Assembly: GCF_001547525.1 (NCBI RefSeq)
Contig: NZ_CM003768.1
Location: 1,426,001 to 1,490,000 of the forward strand
From: Burkholderia anthina
Lineage (GTDB): Bacteria; Pseudomonadota; Gammaproteobacteria; Burkholderiales; Burkholderiaceae
Direction: 5' to 3'
Length of the DNA: 64,000 nt
The notes beneath the pieces are model-generated. The model saw only the letters and a list, made by a program, of their open reading frames with translations, was not told where the DNA came from and ran no database searches. This document shows, in pieces, positions 22,065 through 30,899 of the stretch (positions within the stretch are counted from its first letter, which is position 1; each line of letters opens with the position of its first letter). The translations under genes were made by a program, and so were the position numbers.

Positions 22065-22765
22065 GCGTGCTGCGCCCACTGCCGGGCGAGGAGCGACGAG
22101 TGCCTGGCCGGCTCTCGGCTTGAAGACGCGCATGGGACACGTCCGTAATAGTGCGGGTGTCGATATAACCGGTCCAAAAATGTGGATTTTCAACCGTGAG
22201 CCGGGAAGGCATGCCAATTTCCATTGGCAATGCTCGTGTGCGGGTAATTCGTCAAAGAAAACCCGGCGTGCATTGCCCCGATCATGCGATTTGTCCTTTT
22301 TTCTATCTTCGTTGATGGTACGTTATCGAGCGTTTTAATTTTGATATAAGGAATTGCCGGTTTTTGACTAATGTGAATATTTTTTGACGATTCAGGACAA
22401 GCTGCAAAAAACAACCGGGACAGACCATGTCTCGTGCTGCCGGGAAGGCGATTCGCCGGCCCGTGCGCGCATTCCGGCCGGTCGACGCAGATGGCCGAAA
22501 CTATGCCGGTTGGCTGATATCGAGCCGGTTTCGTGGTTAGGATTTATCCGAACGGATAAGGATTCCGATATTTCTTACTCGTCCGATATCGGAAAGTCAT
22601 CCAAATAAATAGAATGGCTGCGGTCGTCATTTTTCGGTTGAAGTCATCCAGTCTTCCGGAATAACGCGATCCGATCGGCGGTGCCGGCAAGCGGTGGAAG
22701 GCTGAATGCCCATGCGCCGATCGTCTCTTCCGAGAAAAATCGTCCATTTTTAGAGGAATCCAACG
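22065..22765. other. 701-bp AT-rich regulatory stretch before the first fimbrial operon
   Basis: No convincing gene; GC is clearly lower than in the flanks. It contains several perfect dyads: TGCCAAT/ATTGGCA (22212-22229), TTATCCG-AA-CGGATAA (22544-22559), TCCGATATCGGA (22582-22593), and a longer repeat TTCCGATAT/ATATCGGAA (22563-22571 and 22586-22594). These are candidate sites for a fimbrial regulator. Confidence 0.5.
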
Positions 22766-23350
22766 ATGAAAATGAATCTGCTTCGGGGTTGCGTTGCAGC
22801 GGGTGTCGCGAGTGTCGCCATGGTGCCGTCGGTTTCGCACGCGTTCGATGGCCAGCTCGATTTCTACGGCAGCATCTCCGACGTTACCTGCAACATCAAT
22901 GGCGAAGCGCCCGGCCCCGGCAACCGGAAAGAGGTGCAGCTCGGCGATCGCATCAGCCCGGGCACGTTCGACAAGATCGGGGCGACGTCGACGCCTGTCG
23001 CGTTCAATCTGGCCATCGGCGGCAATACCGGTTGTACCAACAACACGAAGGTCGTGATCGAATTCGATCCGGTGTCGGTGAACATCAACCCCGCCACGGG
23101 CAACCTGAAGCTCATCGGCACGAAACCGGCGGAAGGCGTCGAGATCCAGATCAGCGACGCGGGTAACGGCAAGTCCGGCAAGATCATGCTCGGCAAGCCG
23201 CAGAACATCACCGAAGCGCAGGTCGCGACCGTCCAGAACAACGTCGCAACGCTCAGCTATACGGCGTCGTATGTGTCGACGGCCGCACCGGATGCGATCA
23301 AGACTGGTTCGGGCAACTCGTTCATCCGCTATCTGCTCGCGTATCACTGA
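22766..23350 (+). CDS. Fimbrial major subunit (type 1 / chaperone-usher pilin)
   Basis: 194-residue secreted pilin. A signal peptide (MKMNLLRGCVAAGVASVAMV, cleaved near SHAFDG) precedes a FimA-like domain with the conserved Cys pair, in SDVTCNING and NTGCTNNTK, and a C-terminal donor-strand region ending FIRYLLAYH with the penultimate aromatic zone. AGAGGAAT precedes the start. It is the first gene of a cluster with a chaperone 24 bp downstream, and is probably the major shaft subunit. Confidence 0.85.
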   Translation: MKMNLLRGCVAAGVASVAMVPSVSHAFDGQLDFYGSISDVTCNINGEAPGPGNRKEVQLGDRISPGTFDKIGATSTPVAFNLAIGGNTGCTNNTKVVIEFDPVSVNINPATGNLKLIGTKPAEGVEIQISDAGNGKSGKIMLGKPQNITEAQVATVQNNVATLSYTASYVSTAAPDAIKTGSGNSFIRYLLAYH

Positions 23351-23374
23351 TCGGCGCATTCTCCATTCCATGTC

Positions 23375-24133
23375 ATGACCTTGTCAGTTCGTTGTCCTTA
23401 TTTACAAGTCGTGGCCGGTGTCATGGCGTGGGCCGCCTGCGCCACGCTGGCGCAGGCGGCGCTTTTGCTGGACGGTACGCGGGTGATTTTTCCCGAGCGC
23501 TCGCGCGACGTCACGGTCCGGATGGAAAACTCCGGTTCCGATCCGGTGCTCGCGCAAAGCTGGATCGACGACGGCCGCGCCGACGTTCCGCCCGAGCAGA
23601 TGCGCACGCCATTCGTCGTCACGCCAACGCTGGCGCGCGTCGAGGCGGGGCGCAGCGCGGTGCTGCGCATCACCAACATGCAGGCGAAGTTGCCGGCCGA
23701 CCGTGAATCGGTGTTCTGGCTGAATGTGCTGGAAGTTCCAACGGTGCGTCCCGATGCGGACAATCAGCTGCGCTTCGCGTTCCGAACCCGTATCAAGCTG
23801 TTTTATCGGCCTTCGTCATTGGCGAACGACGTCGATATGGCACCGGAAAAACTGGTGTGGAAGGCGGCGACCGATACGTCGCATGCGGGCGAACGGCAGA
23901 TGTCGCTCGAGGTCTCCAACCCGACGCCGTATTACGTTTCGTTCGGGATGGTCGAAGGCGGCTTCGGCGGCACGTTCGTGTCGGCCGGTGGCGGGATGGT
24001 CGCACCGTTCGCGTCGCAGCGTTTTCCGCTGCGAGGCGCCGCCGTGCAGTCGCATCTCCCGACGGCCGTACGTTACATGCTCATCGACGACTACGGCGGC
24101 CGCACCACGATAACGAAAAAACTGACCGACTGA
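23375..24133 (+). CDS. Periplasmic fimbrial chaperone (PapD family), first copy
   Basis: 252-residue PapD-type chaperone that caps pilins in the periplasm by donor-strand complementation. A signal peptide ends near TLAQA, and the mature protein starts ALLLDGTRVIFPERSRDVTV, with the Arg of the subunit carboxylate-binding cleft. The F1-G1 motif RESVFWLNVLEVP and the second-domain EVSNPTPYYVSFG are typical. It is followed by the usher gene after 89 bp, unusually loose for this family. Confidence 0.92.
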   Translation: MTLSVRCPYLQVVAGVMAWAACATLAQAALLLDGTRVIFPERSRDVTVRMENSGSDPVLAQSWIDDGRADVPPEQMRTPFVVTPTLARVEAGRSAVLRITNMQAKLPADRESVFWLNVLEVPTVRPDADNQLRFAFRTRIKLFYRPSSLANDVDMAPEKLVWKAATDTSHAGERQMSLEVSNPTPYYVSFGMVEGGFGGTFVSAGGGMVAPFASQRFPLRGAAVQSHLPTAVRYMLIDDYGGRTTITKKLTD

Positions 24134-24222
24134 GCAGTCGGTCCACGCAACGCATCCGGAAGGCACCATCCAGTATGCCGGATTCCATTTATCAATTCGG
24201 TATACGAACTAACTGAATCCAC

Positions 24223-26961
24223 ATGCGCAGTTCAGCAGGTTTCCACTCTTCATGCGCGACGGGGCTTGCGCTCCGGTTGCCGCAGCGGCCGTGTCTGCTG
24301 GCGGTCGCATCCGTGTTCGCGACGGTCGCGATGGTGTCGGGTACGGACGCCATCGCGGACACGATCGACACGGTGGCGCAGGAGGACGAGCGTCGCGCGG
24401 CCGCGGGTACGGCGCCGGCCAACCCCGCGGCGGGCGCGACGCGCTTCGACGATTCGATGTTGATGCACGGCCCGGACAGCGAGCCGATCGATACGACGCC
24501 TTTCGAGCGCCCGAATACGGTCCCGGCAGGCGTGCATCGGGTCGATCTGATCGTCAATGGACTGTGGCGTGGCGTGGAGGACATCACGTTCCGCCCCGAT
24601 GCGCGCGGCGACGTGACGCCTTGCTACGACAAGGCGCTGCTGCAGCGGGTCGGCGTCGACCTCGACCGAAGCGCGCGCGGCCAGGATGGCGACCAGCCGC
24701 CGAACCCGATGCCCGACGGCACGATCTGCGATGCGCTGTCGCGCTACGTGCCCGGTGCCGCGTTGTCGTTCGATGCGGCCGAGCAGAAACTGTATCTGAC
24801 GGCGCCGCAGTTCTATATGCGGCTCGCCAGCCGGAGCACCTACGTCGATCCGTCGAACTGGACGAACGGCGTGCCTGCCGCGTGGCTGAACTACAGCGCG
24901 AGCGTGTTCAATACGCGTTCCAGCGGCTACGCGTTCTCGCAGCTCTACACCGGGTTGTCGATGGCCGCGAGCGCCGGGCGGTTCCGAATTCGCCACAACG
25001 GCAACCTCACGTGGTCGCAGCGCGGCGGCACCCGCTATCAGCGCGGCTACGTATACGCACAAACCGATCTGCCCGACTGGCGCGCACAGTTGCTGGCCGG
25101 CGAAAGCTCGACCAACGGCACGCTGTTCGACGGTGTGTCGTTCCGCGGTGTACAAATCTCCAGCGATGACCGGATGCTGCCCGACGAACAGCGCGACTAT
25201 GCGCCGGTCGTGCGGGGCGTCGCGCAGTCGAATGCCAAGGTGTCGATCTACCAGCGCGGCTATCTCGTTCACGAGACGACCGTCGCACCGGGGCCGTTCA
25301 CGATCGACAACCTGCAGGCGATGACCTACGGCGGCGACCTCGACGTGACGGTGACCGAGGCCAACGGCGAAACGCGCAGCTTCGTGGTTCCGTTCGCGAC
25401 GACGGTCCAACTGTTGCGGCCCGGCAGCACGCGGTTCAGCGCGATGGCCGGGCAGGCGATCGAACTCGGCGGCGGCACCGACATCGGCACGCAGTACGTC
25501 GGCCAGTTCACGGTGCGGCGAGGCATCAGCAACGCGGTGACGGCCTACGGCGGCGCCGCGTTCGCGAACCGCTACCAGTCGGTGCTGACGGGCGTCGCGC
25601 TCAATACGGCGATCGGCGGTTTCGCGGCGGACGTCACGGTCGCGCGCACCCAGCCGCAAGGCAGCGAGCGCATGACGGGCTCCAGCGTGCGCGTGTCGTA
25701 CAGCAAGAACCTGCCGAACAGCGGCACGAACTTTTCGCTGCTCGCGTATCGCTACTCGACCAAAGGCTACCTCGGCCTGCGCGACGCGCTGCTGCTGAAT
25801 GCCCAGAGCAACACCGGCGCGGGTCTGGCATCGATCGCGCGCGTGCGCAATCGCGTCGACCTCAACGTGAGTCAGCAGGTCGGGCGCACGGGCAGCGTCT
25901 ACGCGAACGGATCGGCGCTCAGCTACTGGGCGGGACGCGGGCAGACGCTCAGCTTCACGCTCGGCTACAACACGCAGTGGCGCGACGCCACGATCACCGC
26001 GTCGGTGCAACGCGTGCGCAATCTGTCCGTGATGGACCGGTCGTTCGGCGGCACGTCGGGCAGCACGCTCGTGAGCCTGAACGTGTCGATTCCGCTGGGT
26101 CGCAATACGCGGCGCGCACCGATCTTCAGCTCGTTCGTCACGCATGACAGCAGCACCGGTACGAGCGCGACGGCCGGCCTCGCGGGCCGTTTCGGCCAGC
26201 AAAACGGCGGATCGTATTCGCTGTCGTCGAGCTACGACGGCAGCAACCGCGCGTCGTCGGGCAGTTTCGGCGTCGGCTATCAGCGGCCGGCCGTGTCGCT
26301 GTCGGCGAATGTCGGCATCGGGCGCGATTATCAGCAGGCGTCTGCGAACGCAACGGGCGGCCTGGTGCTGCACCCGGGCGGCCTGACACCGGCGCCCACG
26401 TTGAGCGAGACCATCGGTGTCGTGCATGCGCCGAACGCGCGCGGCGCATTGGTGGCAAACACCACGGCACGCGTCGACCGCTTCGGTTACGCGATCGTGC
26501 CGAGCCTGATCCCGTATCAGCTCAACAAGGTCGACATCGACCCGAAGGACGTGCCGGAAGACGTCGAACTGAAGACCGTGTCGCACAGCGTGGCGCCGCG
26601 CTCCGGTTCGATCGTCATGCTGTCCTACGACACGGTGAAGGCGCGCGCGCTGCTGATCGACGCGCAAACCGACGACGGCCGGCCGCTGCCGTTCGCCGCG
26701 CGTGCGCTCGACGCGCATACCGGTGCGGCGCTCGGCGTGGTGGGGCAGGGTAGCCGGCTGTTCGTGCGCAGTCCCGCGGAAGACGGCCAGATTCGCGTCG
26801 AATGGGGCACGCGCGCCGATCAGCAATGCGTGATCGATTACGCGGTGCCGGCCGCGCAGCGTGCGGGAACCGGCTACGTGACGCTGAGCGGCGTCTGCCG
26901 CGCGGCGACGGTAGTGCCGACGCCGGTGGCATCGGCGGCCGATCGTATTGGCGAGCGCTAG
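24223..26961 (+). CDS. Outer membrane usher (FimD/PapC family), first copy
   Basis: 912-residue outer-membrane usher that recruits chaperone-subunit complexes and secretes the fimbria. After a signal region come the N-terminal domain (HRVDLIVNGLWRGVEDITFR), the large beta-barrel with DDRMLPDEQRDYAPVVRGVA and the plug-region VAPGPFTIDNLQAMTYGGDL, and C-terminal domains with YQLNKVDIDPKDVPEDVEL and CVIDYAVP. No strong ribosome binding site precedes ATG 24223. A second chaperone gene begins 4 bp after its stop. Confidence 0.93.
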   Translation: MRSSAGFHSSCATGLALRLPQRPCLLAVASVFATVAMVSGTDAIADTIDTVAQEDERRAAAGTAPANPAAGATRFDDSMLMHGPDSEPIDTTPFERPNTVPAGVHRVDLIVNGLWRGVEDITFRPDARGDVTPCYDKALLQRVGVDLDRSARGQDGDQPPNPMPDGTICDALSRYVPGAALSFDAAEQKLYLTAPQFYMRLASRSTYVDPSNWTNGVPAAWLNYSASVFNTRSSGYAFSQLYTGLSMAASAGRFRIRHNGNLTWSQRGGTRYQRGYVYAQTDLPDWRAQLLAGESSTNGTLFDGVSFRGVQISSDDRMLPDEQRDYAPVVRGVAQSNAKVSIYQRGYLVHETTVAPGPFTIDNLQAMTYGGDLDVTVTEANGETRSFVVPFATTVQLLRPGSTRFSAMAGQAIELGGGTDIGTQYVGQFTVRRGISNAVTAYGGAAFANRYQSVLTGVALNTAIGGFAADVTVARTQPQGSERMTGSSVRVSYSKNLPNSGTNFSLLAYRYSTKGYLGLRDALLLNAQSNTGAGLASIARVRNRVDLNVSQQVGRTGSVYANGSALSYWAGRGQTLSFTLGYNTQWRDATITASVQRVRNLSVMDRSFGGTSGSTLVSLNVSIPLGRNTRRAPIFSSFVTHDSSTGTSATAGLAGRFGQQNGGSYSLSSSYDGSNRASSGSFGVGYQRPAVSLSANVGIGRDYQQASANATGGLVLHPGGLTPAPTLSETIGVVHAPNARGALVANTTARVDRFGYAIVPSLIPYQLNKVDIDPKDVPEDVELKTVSHSVAPRSGSIVMLSYDTVKARALLIDAQTDDGRPLPFAARALDAHTGAALGVVGQGSRLFVRSPAEDGQIRVEWGTRADQQCVIDYAVPAAQRAGTGYVTLSGVCRAATVVPTPVASAADRIGER

Positions 26962-26965
26962 CCCC

Positions 26966-27772
26966 ATGCGTCGATCGACATCCCGTTTCGCCGCCGTCAT
27001 TCACACGCTGCGGCCCCGCTGGCGCCATCGCCCCGTCGTTGTGCGGGTCGTGTGTGCGGCCGTGCTCGGCTGCGTCGCGAGCGTCGGCACGATGCGGTGC
27101 GACGCAGCGTTATCCGTGGTCGGCACGCGCTTCGTTTATCCGGGCGACGCGCGCGCACTGACCATCTTCACGCGCAACGACGGAGACGCACCGATCCTCG
27201 TGCAGGCGTGGCTCGACGATGGCGATGCGAACGCCGATCCGGGCCGCCTGCGTGTGCCGTTCGTCGTCTCGCCGCCGCTCGCGCGGCTCGATCCGGGGCA
27301 GCCGCTGTCGATCCGTGTGCAGTCCCTGGGCGGCGGCCTCGCCGCGGATCGAGAGTCCTGTTTCTGGATCAACCTGCTCGAAGTGCCGCCGGCCGCACCG
27401 GCGGGCGAACACGCGCTGCGCATCGCGTACCGGCTGCGGATGAAGCTACTGGTTCGGCCGCCCGGTCTCGACGGCGATCCGGACGAGGCACCGAACCGGC
27501 TCGCATGGTCGCACGCCGGCGCGAACGAGGCGGCGTCGCCGGCGCCGCTCGTCGCGCTCAATCCCACGCCGTACTACGTGACGCTCACGCGTGTGTTGCT
27601 GAACGGCAAGGGCGCGATGCCGGCGAACACGGTAATGGATATCGCACCGTTCGGCCGTGTCGAGATCCCGATCGGCGCGCAGGCCGGCACGGGGCCGGGC
27701 GAGATCGTGTTCGACGCCGTCGACGACAGCGGCGCCGCGCACGAATACCGCGCGCGGCTCGCGCCGCCGTAA
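26966..27772 (+). CDS. Periplasmic fimbrial chaperone (PapD family), second copy
   Basis: 268-residue second PapD-like chaperone in the same cluster. ATG 26966, just after the usher stop, is preferred over an upstream TTG. After a long signal region (to about MRCDA) it has LSVVGTRFVYPGDARALTIF, RESCFWINLLEVPP and ALNPTPYYVTLTRV. Two chaperones in one operon usually serve different subunits, so this copy may serve the tip adhesin (30900) or the unusual exoprotein that follows directly. Confidence 0.88.
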   Translation: MRRSTSRFAAVIHTLRPRWRHRPVVVRVVCAAVLGCVASVGTMRCDAALSVVGTRFVYPGDARALTIFTRNDGDAPILVQAWLDDGDANADPGRLRVPFVVSPPLARLDPGQPLSIRVQSLGGGLAADRESCFWINLLEVPPAAPAGEHALRIAYRLRMKLLVRPPGLDGDPDEAPNRLAWSHAGANEAASPAPLVALNPTPYYVTLTRVLLNGKGAMPANTVMDIAPFGRVEIPIGAQAGTGPGEIVFDAVDDSGAAHEYRARLAPP

Positions 27773-27852
27773 CGGCCGGCGCGTGAAAGCTTGCAGTACC
27801 CGTCCTGCCGTGGGCATCGGCAGGGATTCAACCACAACAAGGAAAAACGAAC

Positions 27853-30840
27853 GTGAACAAGACCTATTCTTTGGTATGGAGCGACGCGCAAGGCGCGTGG
27901 CAGGTCGCCGGCGAACGGGTGCGCCGGCGCGGCAAGTCGGCGACGCGCGCGCGCGTCGTCGCGGTGCTGGCGCTGCTCGCCGGCGGCGCGGCGACATCGG
28001 CGTATGCGCTGCCGACAGGCGAGAAGATCGTGTCCGGGAACGGCGACATCCATCGCTACGACAACGGGCGGCAGATGTCGATCAACCAGCATAGCGACAA
28101 GCTCGTGACGGACTGGCAAGCGTTCAACATCGGCAAAGGCGAGCGCGTCAAGTTCAACCAGCCGTCCGCGGCGTCGATCGCGCTGAACCGGGTCGTCGGC
28201 CAGGACGGCACCACAATCTACGGCAATCTCGATGCGAACGGCCGCGTGTTCCTCGTCAATCCGAACGGCATTCTGTTCGGCAAGGGCGCACAGGTCAATG
28301 TCGGCGGCCTGGTGGCGACGACGCTGGATATCAAGAACGACGACTTCGACGCAGGCCGCTACCGGTTTTCCGGCCAGTCTCCGACCGAAGTGCGCAACTT
28401 CGGCAATCTCGTGGCGAGCGAAGGCGGCGCGATCGCGCTGCTCGGCGCGAAAGTCTTCAACAACGGGGTCATCCAGGCGCAGATGGGCACTGTCGCGCTG
28501 GGCGCGGGGAGCGACGCCACGCTGAACTTCGACGGCAGCAAGCTGCTCAACGTGCAGATCGACCGAGGCATCGTCGATGCGCTCGTCAGCAACGAGCAGT
28601 TGCTGAAGGCCGATGGCGGGCAAGTGCTGATGAGCGCGAAGACCGCCGATACGCTGCTGCGCACCGTGGTCAACAACCAGGGCACCATCGAGGCGCGCAC
28701 GCTCAGAAACGTCGCGGGCCGGATTTCGCTGGACGGCTACGACGCCGGCACCGTCAACGTCGCGGGCGTGATGAACGCGAGCGCGTCGACGCCGGGCGAC
28801 GGCGGCACGGTCGAAACCCGCGGCGCCGACGTGAAGATCGCGCTTGGCGCGAGGGTCGATACGCGCGCAACCAACGGACGCGTCGGCACCTGGCGCATCG
28901 CATCGTCGGATATGTCGGTCAAGGCGGGCGCGAACCAGCCAGGTACGATCGTGGCCGATACGCTGTCGCGCAATCTCGCGACCACCGATGTCGAGCTGAT
29001 CGCCGAACGCGGCCAACTGTCGGTCGACGGCCCGGTGACCTGGGCCAGCGGCAATCGCTTGACGCTCGCCGGCCGGCAAGGCGACGTGTCGATCAACGGC
29101 GCGCTGCGTGCGACCGGTGCGAATGCGAGCATGGCCATTGCCGCGAAGAACAACGTGCAGATCGCGGCGCCGATCGCGCTGACCGGCACCAACGCGCTGC
29201 TGACGCTCGATTACGGCGTCGCGCACGCCCTCGCGGGCGGTGCGGCCGTGACGCTGTCGGGGGCCGGTGCCGGTTTCGAGTCGAACGGCTATCGCTATAC
29301 CGTGATCCAGAATCTGCAGCAGTTGCAGGCCGTCAACGCGAATCTCGACGCGCTGTATGTGCTCGGCAACGATATCGCCGGTTCGTATTATTACGGCTCG
29401 TCGCTCAAGACGATCGGTTCGGGCACGCCGTTCGCCGGCGTGTTCGACGGCCTCGGCAACACGATCAGCAATCTCGCCATCGCGAGCAGCGATGCCTATG
29501 CCGGGCTGTTCGGCCGCAACACCGGTACGATCGCCAACCTCAACCTGAAGTCGCTGCGTGTCAGCGCAGCCTCGGGCGTCGGTCCGGTCGCGATCGGCGG
29601 GCTGGTGGGCGAAAACGCCGGCAAGATCTCGAACGTGACGGCGACGGGCATGCAGATGAGTGCCGGCGCCAGCCGCAGCAACGTGCTGGGCGGTCTCGTC
29701 GGCATCAATAGCGGCGAGCTTTCCCACGCGCAGTTTTCGGGATCGGTAACGGGCAACGGCATGTCGGATGCCGTGGGCGGGCTGGTCGGCGAGAACCGAC
29801 TGGAACAGCGTGCCGGCATCGTGTCGGACAGCGAGTCCAACGCGACCGTTTCCGGCGGCGCGTCGGTCGGCGGTCTCGTCGGCGTGAATCGGCGCGGTGA
29901 AATTCTGCGCTCGACGAGCCGTGGCACCACATCGGGCGCGTATGTCGCCAGCGCGAACGTCGGCGGGTTCGTGGGTTCGAACCTGTTCGGCACGATCGTC
30001 GACGGAACGGCGCTCGGGCGCGTGACGGGCGGCTCGAGCGGCACGGCAGGCGGGTTTGCCGGAAACAATACCGGCACGATCACCGGTTCGAGCGCGAGCG
30101 GTGCCGTGGACGGCCGATACGCGCAGGCAGTCGGCGGCTTCGTCGGGCTGAATCAGAGCAAGGTGGCCGACGGCAAGGCGCTGGGCGCCGTGTCGAGCCA
30201 GTCGGCAGGTTCGACGGGCGGTTTCGTCGGCATCAACCTCGGCGACAACGCGTCCATCGACATGGCGGAAGCGCACGGCACGGTAACGGGCGGCCAGGGT
30301 GCGAACGGTGGTTTCGTCGGCAGTCATCTCGGCGGCCGGATTGTCGACTCGGTCGCACGCGGCAAGACGATGGGCGGCAGCTACAGCAAGACGGGCGGCT
30401 TCGTCGGCAACAACGATGCCGAATTGGTTGGTGTGAACGCGAGCGGCGACGTGGTGGCCGGCACGAGTGCGTCGGTGGGCGGCTTCGCGGGCGCCAACAG
30501 GCGGTTCGGCACGATCGACGTCGCGTCTGCAGCTGGCAAGGTGATGGGCGGCCAGTCGAGCACGATCGGCGGGTTCGCAGGCGAAAACCTCGGCACGATG
30601 CGCGACGTATCGGCATGGGGGACGGTCGGCGCCGCCTACTGCGCGACGCTCGGTGGTCTGGTGGGCCTGAACGCCGGGCTCGTCGAGCGCGGTGACGCAA
30701 GCGGACGCGTCGACGGACGGCCGAACCAGACCTTCGGCGGCCTCGTCGGCATCAATCGCGGCATTTTCCGTAACAGCACCGTGTCCGGCGAAGCTGCGCT
30801 GCAGAAGATCGCCGGTCTCAATCTCGGTGTGATCGAGTAA
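27853..30840 (+). CDS. TpsA-type exoprotein: hemagglutination (TPS) domain plus 14 GLUG-like repeats
   Basis: 995-residue predicted surface or secreted protein. Residues 1-25 (MNKTYSLVWSDAQGAWQVAG) are an extended signal peptide region as in two-partner-secretion exoproteins, with signal cleavage near Ala52. Residues about 53-300 form a TPS/FHA N-terminal domain (FNQPSAASIALNRVVG, NPNGI at 136-140). From about residue 497 a domain with YVLGNDIAGSYYYGSSLKTI and FAGVFDGLGNTISNLAI leads into about 14 repeats around GGLVGEN or GGFVGSN, ending GLNLGVIE. GLUG repeats occur in Gram-negative adhesins and extracellular proteins. It sits 80 bp after the second chaperone and 59 bp before the tip adhesin, inside a chaperone-usher cluster. 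No TpsB partner is adjacent; the nearest is the broken cdiB 18 kb away. Its export route is therefore unclear. Confidence 0.85.
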   Translation: MNKTYSLVWSDAQGAWQVAGERVRRRGKSATRARVVAVLALLAGGAATSAYALPTGEKIVSGNGDIHRYDNGRQMSINQHSDKLVTDWQAFNIGKGERVKFNQPSAASIALNRVVGQDGTTIYGNLDANGRVFLVNPNGILFGKGAQVNVGGLVATTLDIKNDDFDAGRYRFSGQSPTEVRNFGNLVASEGGAIALLGAKVFNNGVIQAQMGTVALGAGSDATLNFDGSKLLNVQIDRGIVDALVSNEQLLKADGGQVLMSAKTADTLLRTVVNNQGTIEARTLRNVAGRISLDGYDAGTVNVAGVMNASASTPGDGGTVETRGADVKIALGARVDTRATNGRVGTWRIASSDMSVKAGANQPGTIVADTLSRNLATTDVELIAERGQLSVDGPVTWASGNRLTLAGRQGDVSINGALRATGANASMAIAAKNNVQIAAPIALTGTNALLTLDYGVAHALAGGAAVTLSGAGAGFESNGYRYTVIQNLQQLQAVNANLDALYVLGNDIAGSYYYGSSLKTIGSGTPFAGVFDGLGNTISNLAIASSDAYAGLFGRNTGTIANLNLKSLRVSAASGVGPVAIGGLVGENAGKISNVTATGMQMSAGASRSNVLGGLVGINSGELSHAQFSGSVTGNGMSDAVGGLVGENRLEQRAGIVSDSESNATVSGGASVGGLVGVNRRGEILRSTSRGTTSGAYVASANVGGFVGSNLFGTIVDGTALGRVTGGSSGTAGGFAGNNTGTITGSSASGAVDGRYAQAVGGFVGLNQSKVADGKALGAVSSQSAGSTGGFVGINLGDNASIDMAEAHGTVTGGQGANGGFVGSHLGGRIVDSVARGKTMGGSYSKTGGFVGNNDAELVGVNASGDVVAGTSASVGGFAGANRRFGTIDVASAAGKVMGGQSSTIGGFAGENLGTMRDVSAWGTVGAAYCATLGGLVGLNAGLVERGDASGRVDGRPNQTFGGLVGINRGIFRNSTVSGEAALQKIAGLNLGVIE

Positions 30841-30899
30841 TGCAGCAGGCGGCGGGCGAGCATGGCCGGCTCCCGTCGCCGATTCAACGGGAGGGCAGC

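Noticed and set aside
24250..27000. Long open frame (916 codons) on the minus strand opposite the first usher gene
   Set aside because: Arg/His/Val-rich translation with no domain; a typical shadow of a high-GC coding gene whose plus frame is clearly an usher.
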